The position numbers and the translations under genes were made by a program. Positions 35,998 to 45,836 of a stretch of 64,000 bases of DNA are shown one piece after another. The number at the start of each line of letters is the position of its first letter. Positions within the stretch are counted from its first letter, which is position 1. The stretch lies in the NCBI GenBank assembly GCA_045588675.1, contig JAZNER010000071.1, positions 9,925 through 73,924 on the forward strand. Reading direction: 5' to 3'. The notes beneath the pieces are model-generated. The model saw only the letters and a list, made by a program, of their open reading frames with translations. It ran no database searches and was not told where the DNA came from. This DNA comes from SVTX01 sp045588675. GTDB taxonomy: Bacteria > Bacillota > Clostridia > Oscillospirales > CAG-272.

Positions 35998-36843
35998 CTT
36001 TCTGTATGCTATCGGGGAAATTCCCTCAACTTTTTTAAACGCCTTGAAGAAAAGCACATGGTCCTGATAACCGCACATCTCTCCTATCTCGGTAGCAGAT
36101 AGGTCTGTTTCCTGCAACAGCTTCTTTGCGTGCTTAATTCTCTGGCTTCTCACATACTGCATCGGCGGTGTGCCTATGTATTTTTTAAAAACGTGAGAAA
36201 TATAGTATTTACTGACATGAAGATCATTGCAAATCTGGTCCATTGACTCTATTTTTGCAAAATTCTTGTTTAAATACTGATGTATCTGCAAGAAAATTGC
36301 ATTGGTTACAAATTTCGCCTCAGAAATATTTGCAAGGCGCAAAATGCCGATCAGAATAAGTCGTGCCAAGTATTTGGCAATCAGCTCATTATATTGAGTA
36401 TCGGTTCTTATCTCCTCAACAAGCGACATAAAATAAAAACGGAACTTCTCCTCATCCTCGCCTGTATGTAAAACACACGGAGTCGAATTATCTATTAAAT
36501 GATCGGGCGGAAGGTCGTTTATTTTAAAATTAGTAATACCGAAAAAGGCGAGCTCCATTCCCGCATCTCCAAGAGTTCCCTCCTCGTGCAAGGCATTTGG
36601 ATTGTAAATAATTATATCTCCCTTTTTTATCGTATATGACACTCCGTCAATTATTGCTTCCCCTATTCCCGACAAGACAAACAAAATCTCGCAAAACGGG
36701 TGCTTGTGAGCCTTCTCTCGCCATCGTTTGATTCTTTCCAGCTTGCCTGCATATAAGCATTTTGTATCAAGCTTTATTACATCTGCCATGGAATATGATA
36801 CTTTTCTATTATCAGTATAATTGTTGTCAAGCATTTCTTTCAT
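35956..36843 (-). CDS. AraC family transcriptional regulator
   Basis: The 295-residue regulator has an N-terminal cupin sensor domain (KHPFCEILFVLSGIGEAIIDG...KKGDIIIYNPNALHE) and a C-terminal double helix-turn-helix (ICNDLHVSKYYISHVFKKYIG and SATEIGEMCGYQDHVLFFKAFKK). It is divergent from the sugar ABC operon and likely activates it in response to the imported sugar. Strong GGAGG SD before ATG. Confidence 0.92.
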   Translation of the reverse strand: MKEMLDNNYTDNRKVSYSMADVIKLDTKCLYAGKLERIKRWREKAHKHPFCEILFVLSGIGEAIIDGVSYTIKKGDIIIYNPNALHEEGTLGDAGMELAFFGITNFKINDLPPDHLIDNSTPCVLHTGEDEEKFRFYFMSLVEEIRTDTQYNELIAKYLARLILIGILRLANISEAKFVTNAIFLQIHQYLNKNFAKIESMDQICNDLHVSKYYISHVFKKYIGTPPMQYVRSQRIKHAKKLLQETDLSATEIGEMCGYQDHVLFFKAFKKVEGISPIAYRKKTSSSGVTDFSKQ

Positions 36844-37145
36844 TCATTTCCTCCAAAAACACTCCCTTGTTTTTGTGCAATCCGCTCAAAAAATAGTGTT
36901 TTTTATTGCTTTTTATATTTTTGTACATTTTTGTGAATTTTAACCTAATTTAGTTGGCTAAAATATGGAATTTATTTAATTTTTGTTGATTTTCTTCTTA
37001 TATTATAACATATTCTTTTTAATTTTGCAATAGGTTTTCGAAAATTTTGTGTCTTTTTTTGTGAAAAACTATGCACTTTAAACTATTGAAAAAGATGGGT
37101 GTGAGCGTTACAATATATGTAGAAGACGAGAAAGGGGGCTAAACC
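36844..37145. other. Divergent control region of araC and the sugar ABC operon
   Basis: This 302-base AT-rich region holds no gene. It carries the plus-strand promoter below and probably AraC half-sites, although no convincing repeated operator was identified by eye. Confidence 0.5.
37086..37114 (+). promoter_or_regulatory. Promoter of the sugar ABC operon
   Basis: TTGAAA, 17 bp, TACAAT, about 31 bp before the ATG, with an AAAGGGGG SD. The imperfect -35 fits an activated promoter. Confidence 0.65.
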
Positions 37146-38645
37146 ATGCAAAAAACAATTCTTGAAATGAGCGGAATACATAAAAGATTTCACGGCGTTC
37201 ACGCGCTCAAGGGCGTTCATTTCGATTTAAAGAGCGGTGAGGTTCACGCGCTTATGGGAGAAAACGGCGCAGGTAAATCAACGCTTATGAAGGTTCTTTG
37301 CGGTATCCACAAGCGAGATGAGGGAGATGTCGTTCTCTTTGACAAGTCGGTTAACTTTTCAAATATAAAAGAATCACAAGACGCGGGCATCAGTATGATC
37401 CACCAGGAATTAAATATGATGAACCACCTGACCGTTGCTCAGAATATTTATATAGGCAGAGAGCCTATGATAAACGGCGTCTATATTGATGATAAGAAGA
37501 TGGAAAGCGACGCCGCAGAGCTATTTAAAAAAATCGGTGTAAAAATTGACCCGTCTGTAACTCTTGGAACATTGACAGTCGGCAAGCAGCAGATGGTTGA
37601 AATTGCAAAGGCAATTTCAAGAAACGCGCAGATTTTGGTTCTTGACGAGCCCACGGCGGCTCTCACACAACCCGAGGTTGAGGAGTTGTTCAAGATTATG
37701 AACGACCTCAAGAGCAAGGGTATCGGTATGATCTACATTTCTCACCGTATGGACGAGATAAACAGAATTTCAGACCGAGTAACAGTTATGCGCGACGGCG
37801 AGTATGTCGGAACTCTTATTACAAAGGACTCGACAAAGGACGAAATCGTTAAAATGATGGTTGGCCGCGTTATTTACGGCGACCAGAAGCAGCACAGCAC
37901 AGTTCCCGAGGACGCGCCTGTTGTTCTTGAGGTTAAAAATCTGAATCGCGGCAAGGAAATAAGAAATGTAAGCTTCTCTCTCCGCCGCGGCGAGATTCTT
38001 GGCTTCTCGGGACTTATGGGTGCGGGTAGAACCGAGGTTGCAAGAGCAATTTACGGGGCTGACGAAAAAGACAGTGGAGAAATATATATAAATGGAGAGC
38101 AGGTGAACATCAAAACTCCCGCAGAGGCAGTTCGGCGCGGTGTTTGCTATCTCTCTGAGGACAGAAAGAGATACGGTCTTTTGCTTGACAAATCAATTGC
38201 CGAAAACTCAGTATTAAGCTCACTTGACAACTACATCAAGTTCGGCTTCATTGACGAGGACGCAATCGAGAGAGATGCAAAGGCTGAAAACAGAAAGCTC
38301 AGAACAAAAACACCGTCAATAAGACAGCTCGCAAAGAACCTGTCGGGCGGTAACCAGCAAAAAGTAATTGTGGCAAGATGGCTGATTAAAGACTCGGACA
38401 TTTTTATCTTTGACGAGCCTACACGAGGCATTGACATCGGTGCAAAGAGCGAAATGTACACTCTTATGGAGGAATTGGCTTCACAAGGCAAATCAATTAT
38501 TATGATCTCCTCAGAGCTTGCTGAAATTCAACGCCTCAGCGACAGAGTAATCGTTATGTGCGAGGGCAGAATTACAGCAGAGCTTGATATTGAGGACGCA
38601 ACTCAGGAAACAATTATGAAATACGCTACAATGAGAGAGGAATAA
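37146..38645 (+). CDS. Sugar ABC transporter ATPase (RbsA/MglA type)
   Basis: A 499-residue ATPase with two fused ABC domains. The first has GENGAGKSTLMK (Walker A), TVGKQQMVEIAKA and VLDEPTAAL (Walker B); the second has the degenerate GLMGAGRTEVARA and LSGGNQQKVIVARWL with FIFDEPTRGID. This layout is that of ribose/galactose/xylose-type importers. It is followed by a permease and a binding lipoprotein, with fucI beyond, so the substrate may be L-fucose or a related sugar (inference). Confidence 0.95.
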   Translation: MQKTILEMSGIHKRFHGVHALKGVHFDLKSGEVHALMGENGAGKSTLMKVLCGIHKRDEGDVVLFDKSVNFSNIKESQDAGISMIHQELNMMNHLTVAQNIYIGREPMINGVYIDDKKMESDAAELFKKIGVKIDPSVTLGTLTVGKQQMVEIAKAISRNAQILVLDEPTAALTQPEVEELFKIMNDLKSKGIGMIYISHRMDEINRISDRVTVMRDGEYVGTLITKDSTKDEIVKMMVGRVIYGDQKQHSTVPEDAPVVLEVKNLNRGKEIRNVSFSLRRGEILGFSGLMGAGRTEVARAIYGADEKDSGEIYINGEQVNIKTPAEAVRRGVCYLSEDRKRYGLLLDKSIAENSVLSSLDNYIKFGFIDEDAIERDAKAENRKLRTKTPSIRQLAKNLSGGNQQKVIVARWLIKDSDIFIFDEPTRGIDIGAKSEMYTLMEELASQGKSIIMISSELAEIQRLSDRVIVMCEGRITAELDIEDATQETIMKYATMREE

Positions 38646-38649
38646 ACAA

Positions 38650-39846
38650 ATGGCAAATAATAACGGCTTTAAAAGAGGCCTTAGAAGAACAAAGAATAAG
38701 TTTATTGACTTTGTCAGCACTAAGGGTAAGCAAAACCTTATCGTTGTTGCGGCATTGGCTGTGCTTGTTGTAGTTTTCTGGGCACTCAATCCAAACTTTT
38801 TAAGAACAACTAACATCGTAAGTATGGCGCAGTCACTTGCTCCCTACGCAATTTTGGCTCTCGGTGTTACATTCGTAATCGCAACAGGCGGCATCGACCT
38901 TTCGATCGGTACTGTTTGTATCGCCTCTGCGGTAATCGCAGGTAAGCTCTATGTTCCCGTAGAGCAGGGTGGCTGGGGAATGATTCCCCTTTGGGCTACG
39001 ATCCCTGTTATGATTATCATCGGTACGGTCTTTGGCTTTATCAACGGTATCCTCGTTGCAAAGCTTAAGCTTCCCGCATTTATCGCAACGCTCGGAACTA
39101 TGATGTTCTCTCGTGGTATCAGTGCGATCATAGCGACAGTACCTAACATTTTCTTCCCAAGCGGAACTTGGTTCAACAAAACCTTCTCAAATGCAAACGG
39201 TATTCCCACAGGTCTTTTCTGGATTTTGGCCTTCGCGCTTGTTTGTATGTACCTTATGTACAAGTGCAAGATCGGAAGATACATTCTTTCAATCGGCTCT
39301 AACGAGGAAGCAACAAGACTTTCGGGTATCAATGTAGATAAGTACAAGGTGATCGCTTATACATTCAGCGGCGTTGCGGCAGGTATCGCGGCAATCTTCT
39401 GGGCAGCATCCTTCCCCACAGTTGCAGCAGCAACAGGTAACGGAATGGAGCTTGACGCGATCGCGGGTGTTTATATCGGCGGAACAAGCTCTGCGGGCGG
39501 TACAGCCTCAATCGCAGGAAGCGTTATCGGTAACATTATGCTTGTAGTTATCCGTAGCGGTCTTAACTTCGTTCTTGCAAAGTTCGACCTCAACCTCAAC
39601 TCAACATATGTGACATACGCGCTCACAGGTCTTATAGTTGTTGCGGCAGTTCTTATGGATGTTATTAAGAACAAGAACGCGGCAAAGGTTAAGATCGAAA
39701 CAGAAAAAGAAGCTCAAAAGAGAATTCGTAAGCAAGCTTTAGCAGACCTTGAGGATGAAATTGATGCAGTTTTAGCTTCTCCCTTCTCAAAGGAAGAAAA
39801 GAATGCTCAGGTTGCGCTTATTGAAGAAAAGATCGCAAAGCTTTGA
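38650..39846 (+). CDS. Sugar ABC transporter permease (RbsC type)
   Basis: A 398-residue BPD_transp_2 permease with about ten TM helices. Family motifs include ATGGIDLSIGTVCIASAVIAG, GFINGILVAKLKLPAFIATLGTMM, and GGTSSAGGTASIAGSVIGN. The C-terminus has an extra charged helical tail of about 45 residues (KVKIETEKEAQKRIRKQAL). It begins 4 bases after the ATPase stop. Confidence 0.95.
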   Translation: MANNNGFKRGLRRTKNKFIDFVSTKGKQNLIVVAALAVLVVVFWALNPNFLRTTNIVSMAQSLAPYAILALGVTFVIATGGIDLSIGTVCIASAVIAGKLYVPVEQGGWGMIPLWATIPVMIIIGTVFGFINGILVAKLKLPAFIATLGTMMFSRGISAIIATVPNIFFPSGTWFNKTFSNANGIPTGLFWILAFALVCMYLMYKCKIGRYILSIGSNEEATRLSGINVDKYKVIAYTFSGVAAGIAAIFWAASFPTVAAATGNGMELDAIAGVYIGGTSSAGGTASIAGSVIGNIMLVVIRSGLNFVLAKFDLNLNSTYVTYALTGLIVVAAVLMDVIKNKNAAKVKIETEKEAQKRIRKQALADLEDEIDAVLASPFSKEEKNAQVALIEEKIAKL

Positions 39847-39917
39847 TTTCCCAAAAAACTTTAACAGAATGTAACGGCAATGCCGTACATATAAAAAATT
39901 ATAAAGGAGAAAAACTC

Positions 39918-40946
39918 ATGAAAAAAGCATTATCCCTTATATTAGCACTTGTAATGCTCGTTGCAGTATTCGCAAGCTGCGCAACCACAGACGAAAAGAC
40001 CATCGCAGTTATCGCGAAGGGTGAATCACACGCTTTCTGGCAGTCGGTTAAGGCCGGCGCAGAAGCAGCAGGCGCAAAGTATGGCTACAAGGTAACATTC
40101 CGTGGCCCTGCTTCCGAGTCCGCAAAGGACCTTCCCTCTCAGATGGAAATGGTTCAGACAGCTATCGCTAACAATGCAAGCGCTATCGTTCTTGCAACAA
40201 TCGGCGAAGGCTTCACAGATATGCTCACAACAGCATACAACAACAATACTCCCGTTGTTCACTTCGACTCAGGTATCTGGGCAAACGACATCGCAGCTCT
40301 TGACAAGGCTGGCAAGAACCCCCTCAAAGCACACGTTGCTACATCTAACTACAAGGCAGCTGAGCTCGCAGCTGAAAAGTTCTTTGAAGCTATCAAGGCT
40401 GACATCGCAGCTTCCGCAGGCGACTATGTAGTAGGTGTTATCCAGCACGACGAAACACAGACAGGTATTGACAGAGCAGCAGGCTTCGTTGATAAGTTCA
40501 CAGCTCTTGCAAACGCTGATGCTTCCACAAACGGTAAGTACACAATCGCAAAGGAAGTTAAGCCCGGCGACGCAAACAACGCATACAAGGATGCTCTTGA
40601 AGCTCTCTACGAGAAGAGCGTTGACGCTATCTTCATGACAAACGAGGGTGTTGTTAAGCAGGTTTACGACGCAATCGGCGCAGCAGGCAACAAGTATGAC
40701 GCAATTAAGTTCTGCGGCTACGATGCAGGCTCAAAGCAGATTCAGTGGATGAAGGCTACAAGCGGTCCTAAGCTTATCGGTGCAGTTGCACAGGATTCTT
40801 ACCAGATCGGTTACCAGGCAGTTGAGCAGGCTATCTTCGCACTTGAGGGCAAGACAGTTACAGCTAAGGTTGAAATCGCAGGCGCTTGGTGGGATGCTTC
40901 CAACGTTGACGAAATGATTAAGAATAACCTTGTTTACGAGGGCTAA
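39918..40946 (+). CDS. Sugar-binding lipoprotein of the ABC transporter
   Basis: The start is the ATG at 39918 after AAAGGAGA. A lipoprotein signal (MKKALSLILALVMLVAVFASC) ends in the lipobox Cys. The mature part is a type 1 periplasmic-binding fold (IAVIAKGESHAFWQSVKAGAEAAG) that captures the sugar outside the membrane. Together with the two preceding genes it completes an importer. Confidence 0.94.
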   Translation: MKKALSLILALVMLVAVFASCATTDEKTIAVIAKGESHAFWQSVKAGAEAAGAKYGYKVTFRGPASESAKDLPSQMEMVQTAIANNASAIVLATIGEGFTDMLTTAYNNNTPVVHFDSGIWANDIAALDKAGKNPLKAHVATSNYKAAELAAEKFFEAIKADIAASAGDYVVGVIQHDETQTGIDRAAGFVDKFTALANADASTNGKYTIAKEVKPGDANNAYKDALEALYEKSVDAIFMTNEGVVKQVYDAIGAAGNKYDAIKFCGYDAGSKQIQWMKATSGPKLIGAVAQDSYQIGYQAVEQAIFALEGKTVTAKVEIAGAWWDASNVDEMIKNNLVYEG

Positions 40947-41056
40947 TTTACAAATCATATTTTTAATGAAACTTACCAATCAATAAGGTTTATTAACCGA
41001 TTGATATAGGGCGAAAGCTAAATAAAAAAATCATTAAATTGATTAACAATGTTTTC

Positions 41057-41090
41057 AAACCCTCCCTGTTATTCGGGGAGGGTTGCTTTT
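41057..41090 (+). terminator. Terminator between the ABC operon and fucI
   Basis: Stem AACCCTCCC/GGGAGGGTT followed by GCTTTT, a moderate terminator; partial readthrough to fucI is likely. Confidence 0.75.
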
Positions 41091-41190
41091 ATATTAAATT
41101 TTTAAATTTGAAAATTAATTTTGCGCTGCAAAATATTTTATATACAAGTAATAAATAAAGAACAAACAATAAAATCAGGAGGAAAAATTT

Positions 41191-43026
41191 ATGGCACAAA
41201 ACAGATATGTAGGCGATTATCCCGTAATAGGCATTCGTCCTATCGTTGACGGAAGACGCGGCCCGCAGATGATGCGCGAATCGCTTGAGCCTCTCGTATG
41301 GGCAATGGCTGAGTCAGCTAAGAAGCTCTTTGAAGAAAACCTCTTCTACTCTAACGGCGAGCCTGTAAAGGTAGTTATGGCAGACACCTGTATCGGTCGT
41401 GTTCCCGAGGCAGCGGCTTGCGCTAACAAGTTTAAAAAAGAGGGCGTTTCTATAACTCTTTCCGTTACTCCATGCTGGTGCTACGGCTCGGAAACAATGG
41501 ATATGGATCCTCACACAATAAAGGGTGTTTGGGGCTTTAACGGAACAGAAAGGCCCGGTGCGGTTTACTTGGCAGCAGTTCTTGCAGGTCACGCTCAAAA
41601 AGGACTTCCCGCGTTTGGCATTTACGGACACGAGGTGCAGGACAGAGATCAGGTTGACGGAATTCCCGAGGATGTAAAGGAAAAGCTCCTCCGCTTTGGC
41701 CGTGCGGCTGTTGCTGTTGCAACTATGAGAGGAAAATCCTATCTCCAGATAGGTTCTCAGTGCATGGGTATCGCAGGCTCTATTATGGATCAGGCTATGC
41801 TCGAAGAGTACTTCGGCATGAGAGTTGAGTCTGTTGACGAGGTTGAGATCCTTCGCCGAATGGAAGAGGGTATCTACTGCGAGGAAGATTTCCAAAAGGC
41901 TCTTGCATGGACCAAGGAGCACTGCAAGGAAGGCAGAGATGACAACCCCGAAGAGGTTGAGTTCCTCGGCGAAAAGGTTAAAATTAAGTTCACTCCCGAA
42001 GAAAAAGAAAAGCAGTGGGAATTCACTGTTAAAATGTACTGCATAATCAAGGACCTTATGGGAGGCAATCCCCGTCTTTCCGATAAGTTCGAGGAAGAAA
42101 AGGTTGGACATAATGCAATCGCAGGTGGCTTCCAGGGTCAAAGACAATGGACAGACCATTGGCCTAACTGTGACTACCCCGAGGCACTTCTCTCCTCTAC
42201 ATTTGACTATGAGGGCGCTCGCGAGCCATACACATTGGCTACCGAAAACGACATTCTCAACGGTATAAGTATGCTTATGATGAGACTCCTTACTCACCGC
42301 GCTCAGATTTTCGCTGACGTTCGTACATATTGGTCAGGCGAAGCTACCGAGAGAGTTACAGGCTACAAGCTTGAAGGCAAGGCAGCTGAATCTAACGGTA
42401 TTATCCACCTTCTCAACTCCGGTGCGGCTTGTCTTGACGCTTGCGGCGAATGCACAGACGAGAACGGCAACGCTATTATGAAGCGTTGGTGGGAGGTTAC
42501 CGACGAGGACATCAAGAAGATGACCGATGCAACCGTTTGGTGCGAAGCAGGTCAGGATAACTTCCGCGGCGGCGGATTCTCCAGCCACTACACAACAAGA
42601 GCCGAAATGCCTTGTACAATGATAAGACTTAATCTTGTTAAGGGACTTGGCCCTGTTCTTCAGATTGCTGAAGGCTGGACAGTTAATCTCCCCGACGAGG
42701 TTTCGGACGCGCTTATGGAAAGAACTAACCCCACTTGGCCTTGCACTTGGTTTGCTCCTCGTTGCGACGGCAAGGACGGCTCACCCTTCAAGACTGCTTA
42801 CGAGGTAATGCAGAACTGGGGTGCAAACCACGGCGCTATTTCCTACGGACACGTCGGCGCAGACCTTATCACAATGTGCTCAATGCTCCGTATCCCCGTA
42901 TGTATGCATAACGTTCCCGAGGACGATATCTACCGTCCTGCTGCTTGGAACGCATTCGGTATGGATAAGGAAGGACAGGACTACCGCGCTTGCGCAACCT
43001 ACGGTCCTCTCTACAAGAGTATGTAA
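41191..43026 (+). CDS. fucI: L-fucose isomerase
   Basis: FucI converts L-fucose to L-fuculose. The 611-residue protein has the family start (DYPVIGIRPIVDGRRGPQ), the Mn-binding region with Glu/Asp/His (TLATENDILNGISM and NHGAISYGHVGADLITM), and overall length typical of FucI. L-arabinose/L-fucose isomerases share the fold but the N-terminus is FucI-like. AGGAGG SD. FucK and FucA are not in the window. Confidence 0.95.
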   Translation: MAQNRYVGDYPVIGIRPIVDGRRGPQMMRESLEPLVWAMAESAKKLFEENLFYSNGEPVKVVMADTCIGRVPEAAACANKFKKEGVSITLSVTPCWCYGSETMDMDPHTIKGVWGFNGTERPGAVYLAAVLAGHAQKGLPAFGIYGHEVQDRDQVDGIPEDVKEKLLRFGRAAVAVATMRGKSYLQIGSQCMGIAGSIMDQAMLEEYFGMRVESVDEVEILRRMEEGIYCEEDFQKALAWTKEHCKEGRDDNPEEVEFLGEKVKIKFTPEEKEKQWEFTVKMYCIIKDLMGGNPRLSDKFEEEKVGHNAIAGGFQGQRQWTDHWPNCDYPEALLSSTFDYEGAREPYTLATENDILNGISMLMMRLLTHRAQIFADVRTYWSGEATERVTGYKLEGKAAESNGIIHLLNSGAACLDACGECTDENGNAIMKRWWEVTDEDIKKMTDATVWCEAGQDNFRGGGFSSHYTTRAEMPCTMIRLNLVKGLGPVLQIAEGWTVNLPDEVSDALMERTNPTWPCTWFAPRCDGKDGSPFKTAYEVMQNWGANHGAISYGHVGADLITMCSMLRIPVCMHNVPEDDIYRPAAWNAFGMDKEGQDYRACATYGPLYKSM

Positions 43027-43046
43027 TAGCTTTAATGCTCAAATAT

Positions 43047-43076
43047 AAAAGGGATGGTCATATGACCATCCCTTTT
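43047..43076. terminator. Bidirectional terminator between fucI and the SipW cluster
   Basis: A perfect palindrome AAAAGGGATGGTCAT with its complement separates the convergent units. Confidence 0.9.
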
Positions 43077-43143
43077 GTTGTCAAGGCTTCGAGCCTAAAA
43101 ATATATATGTTTTGAAATCATTGATTCATAATAAGCATTTAAC

Positions 43144-43890
43144 CTATCCCAATTCATTCACTTCCGTCGGTTCTGTGTCGGTTGAAACCTCTTCGCTTGA
43201 ATCAATTTCAGGTGCTGTGGTTTCGATTTCAGTATCACTTTCAGTAGTCGTTTCTTCGGTGGCGGTTTCTTCAGTAGTTGCTTCTTCAGTAGTTGCTTCT
43301 TCAGTAGCTGTTTCGGTAGTTATTCCTTCGGTAGCTGTTTCTTCTGCAGTCGATTCTTCCGGAGCTGTTACCGGCGTCGATTCTTCCATATTCAAATAGT
43401 ATGTATCGTTCTTAAGTGTTCTTTCGGATTCGGCTTTACTTGAAACACCCCAACAAGTAATTATTTCTATTTCTTTATCTTCGCTGAACCTCAGTGTAAA
43501 GGTAATAACATTTTTCCCCGGCAAGGTAGATACCTGCTCTGTATAACACGAAATATCATCTACAACAAAAACGCAATATGCAGAATTTGCAGAACCGTCG
43601 GCTCTTATTGTAATCACATAGTCCTTATTTTTTTCAAAAGTATATTTCTCAATTATATTGGTATCTTCAGTTTCACCGCTTTTTACGGTAACTGTCACAT
43701 CGCAGTGTGCCGATTGAATATTATTTGCAGACGAAGATACATCCGCAAAAAACCACGCGAAGGTTGTCGAACAAAGAGCTATCATACAAAAGAGAATGCC
43801 AAAAACAGAAATCGTAATACTTTGCTTAAAAGCTTTGTCTGTCAAATTTTCTTTGTCGGAGCCAAATATTATATTTTTAATTTCTTTCAT
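43144..43890 (-). CDS. SipW-dependent secreted protein with Thr/Glu-rich tail
   Basis: A 248-residue protein with a signal helix ending CSTTFAWFFADVSSSANNI, the SipW-type signal found in TasA/CalY proteins. A small beta domain follows (to about residue 165), then a tail of about 75 residues made almost only of Thr, Glu, Ala, Ser and Val. The tail resembles a stalk or wall-spanning linker. It is the last gene of the minus-strand cluster, with a strong AAAGGAGG SD. A hairpin (CTATCCCTC/GAGGGATAG) separates it from the gene before. Confidence 0.8.
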   Translation of the reverse strand: MKEIKNIIFGSDKENLTDKAFKQSITISVFGILFCMIALCSTTFAWFFADVSSSANNIQSAHCDVTVTVKSGETEDTNIIEKYTFEKNKDYVITIRADGSANSAYCVFVVDDISCYTEQVSTLPGKNVITFTLRFSEDKEIEIITCWGVSSKAESERTLKNDTYYLNMEESTPVTAPEESTAEETATEGITTETATEEATTEEATTEETATEETTTESDTEIETTAPEIDSSEEVSTDTEPTEVNELG

Positions 43891-43934
43891 ACGTTTAGCC
43901 TCCTTTCGTGAGGTGAAAAAATACTTTCAGCAAT

Positions 43935-44029
43935 CAAAAGGTACAAACTTATTAACTGTTACTAACTGATTTATTTCTACTGAGAGCTTATGCCTTTTGA
44001 TTGCCGCCTATCCCTCATGGGGAGGGATA
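43935..44029 (-). promoter_or_regulatory. Paired inverted repeats between two secreted-protein genes
   Basis: CAATCAAAAGG (43935-43945) pairs with CCTTTTGATTG (43993-44003), and CTATCCCTC pairs with GAGGGATAG near 44007-44029. In the minus-strand mRNA these may act as a processing or attenuation structure between the two genes. No T-tract follows. Confidence 0.5.
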
Positions 44030-44046
44030 GGACAGACTTTTATTCT

Positions 44047-45804
44047 TTAGTTGTTTGGATAAACAACGGTTACACCGTCATAGGTCTTCAGACCGGAAAC
44101 ACCCTGTCCGCCACCAAACAACTGATCAAATACGATGAGTACATTATGCGACTCGTCAGTATTGTGGTTACAAGCGGAGAGATCAATACCGTCCGTGCCG
44201 GTACCTGCTTCAACACGTGCGTACTTGTATTCGCCGGGACCGTTATAACTACCAGCCCCAAGATCGGCATCTTCACAATAATGATAGTTTACCCAATCAC
44301 CATAGATAACCTTTACGTTTTCGCAAGTAACATAGCCAGTGGGATCAGCAACTCCATTCACACCGTCAACATGACCGATCAGCATACCACTGTAACGGTA
44401 GAGCCAGTACTGATAATTCGCTGCAACGTCATTGATTGCGTCAAGCTGGCAAGCAACGGTAATGTCCTTGAACGTTACATTGTTACCGGCGTGAACCAAA
44501 CCGACAACACCACCGAGGCGAACATCATAGGTGCCCCAAAGAGGACCGATAACGGTATCTTCATCAACTGCAATATTGGTGAAAGAACAGTTACCATAGC
44601 ACTCAGCTGCAACACCGCCGGCAGAGTTATTGTAAGCAATCAAAGTTGTATTGGAAATTATGATATCAGAGAATGTAGTATCAACAGCATTACCTACAAC
44701 ACCTGCTGCTTCATTTCTTCCGCTGGAGATGTATGCATCGGCAACAGTCACATTTTTAATGGTAGCACCATTGGTATAAGCAAAGAGGCCATAATATTCG
44801 CCCTCATACTGCCATGCGTTAAGGTCGCTCTGCTCGTACATATTAGAAATTGTGTGTCCCTGACCGTCAAAAACGCCATTAAATGATTGACCGTTTGCAG
44901 AATGACCAATCGGATTGAATGGAATGGAAGCAAGGTCTATATCACTATCCAGTTTAATTGTTTTGCCTGCAAAATTATTGCCGCCGTCTACAAGAGAAGC
45001 TAAGCCAGCAACGGCTTCCGCAGTGTTCAACGTAAACTCTGTATCTGTATCATTGTACCACGAGGTATCAGCGGTGCCGTCCCAAACATCAGCAGTTGCA
45101 AGTTCGGGATATGCAGCATCCTTATCATACTGGTTGCCGAAGCTATCGTTCTCATAAGTAAATTGAGTTGCAAGAACATTGATGCCGAAGGTGATTGTGG
45201 GAATATCGGTGCCGTTGTGGTTAGCCTCGTTGCCAACGCTTTCAGCCATATCGACCTTTACGATCAGATACTTGGAAGTACCGGGCAGCAGCATTTCGTC
45301 AGCTCCAAGAACATTTGCGTTTTTAAAGGAAGCTGTATTGGTGTACTGCAATGTGCTTTCGTCGCCGAAAGCCACTCCAAGCAGAACATCGCCCATTGCC
45401 CCAGTATCCATAATAATCGAATCAACGGTAAGAATGTCTGAGAGAACGATATTAGCACCGTCTTTAGTCTTACCGATGGTCTCGTTAACAATGTTCATAT
45501 TGGCATTGTATTTCAAAGCCAAAGTACCATTGTTCTTAATACGGAGAGCGACTACCTCTGTGTGACCGGGCTCCCAAAGTCCCTTCTGGAACAGATCGGT
45601 TGCACCGTCAAGTTCGTTCCAGTTTTCACCGTCAAGCGTATACTCAACAACAATGTCAAGATTGCCTGCGGTAATCACGTTGCTGCCGGAAGCAGCACTG
45701 TCTGTAAACCACGCGAACGTCGTGCTAAGCAGCATGGAAAAGCAAAGGAGCAGTGCCATGACGCTTGCAAGGAGTGCGCGCTTTGTGGATTTTGTGTTAG
45801 TCAT
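44047..45804 (-). CDS. SipW-dependent secreted beta-helix protein A
   Basis: A 585-residue protein. The SipW-type signal (MLLSTTFAWFTDSAASGSN) is followed by a camelysin/TasA-like domain (AGNLDIVVEYTLDG, WEPGHTEVVALRIKN) to about residue 220. Then comes a right-handed beta-helix region with GLUG-like repeats (FDGQGHTISNM, AGVVGNAV, GGVVGLVHAGN). It ends in a motif (FDQLFGGGQGVSG) shared with protein C. Probably assembled outside the cell as matrix or filament material. Good SD AAAGGAGG. Confidence 0.85.
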   Translation of the reverse strand: MTNTKSTKRALLASVMALLLCFSMLLSTTFAWFTDSAASGSNVITAGNLDIVVEYTLDGENWNELDGATDLFQKGLWEPGHTEVVALRIKNNGTLALKYNANMNIVNETIGKTKDGANIVLSDILTVDSIIMDTGAMGDVLLGVAFGDESTLQYTNTASFKNANVLGADEMLLPGTSKYLIVKVDMAESVGNEANHNGTDIPTITFGINVLATQFTYENDSFGNQYDKDAAYPELATADVWDGTADTSWYNDTDTEFTLNTAEAVAGLASLVDGGNNFAGKTIKLDSDIDLASIPFNPIGHSANGQSFNGVFDGQGHTISNMYEQSDLNAWQYEGEYYGLFAYTNGATIKNVTVADAYISSGRNEAAGVVGNAVDTTFSDIIISNTTLIAYNNSAGGVAAECYGNCSFTNIAVDEDTVIGPLWGTYDVRLGGVVGLVHAGNNVTFKDITVACQLDAINDVAANYQYWLYRYSGMLIGHVDGVNGVADPTGYVTCENVKVIYGDWVNYHYCEDADLGAGSYNGPGEYKYARVEAGTGTDGIDLSACNHNTDESHNVLIVFDQLFGGGQGVSGLKTYDGVTVVYPNN

Positions 45805-45836
45805 TTTGTTTAACCTCCTTTGAAGACAATCAGAGA

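Noticed and set aside
41314..42297. 327-codon antisense frame opposite fucI
   Set aside because: Shadow frame of fucI; composition and lack of motifs do not support a gene.
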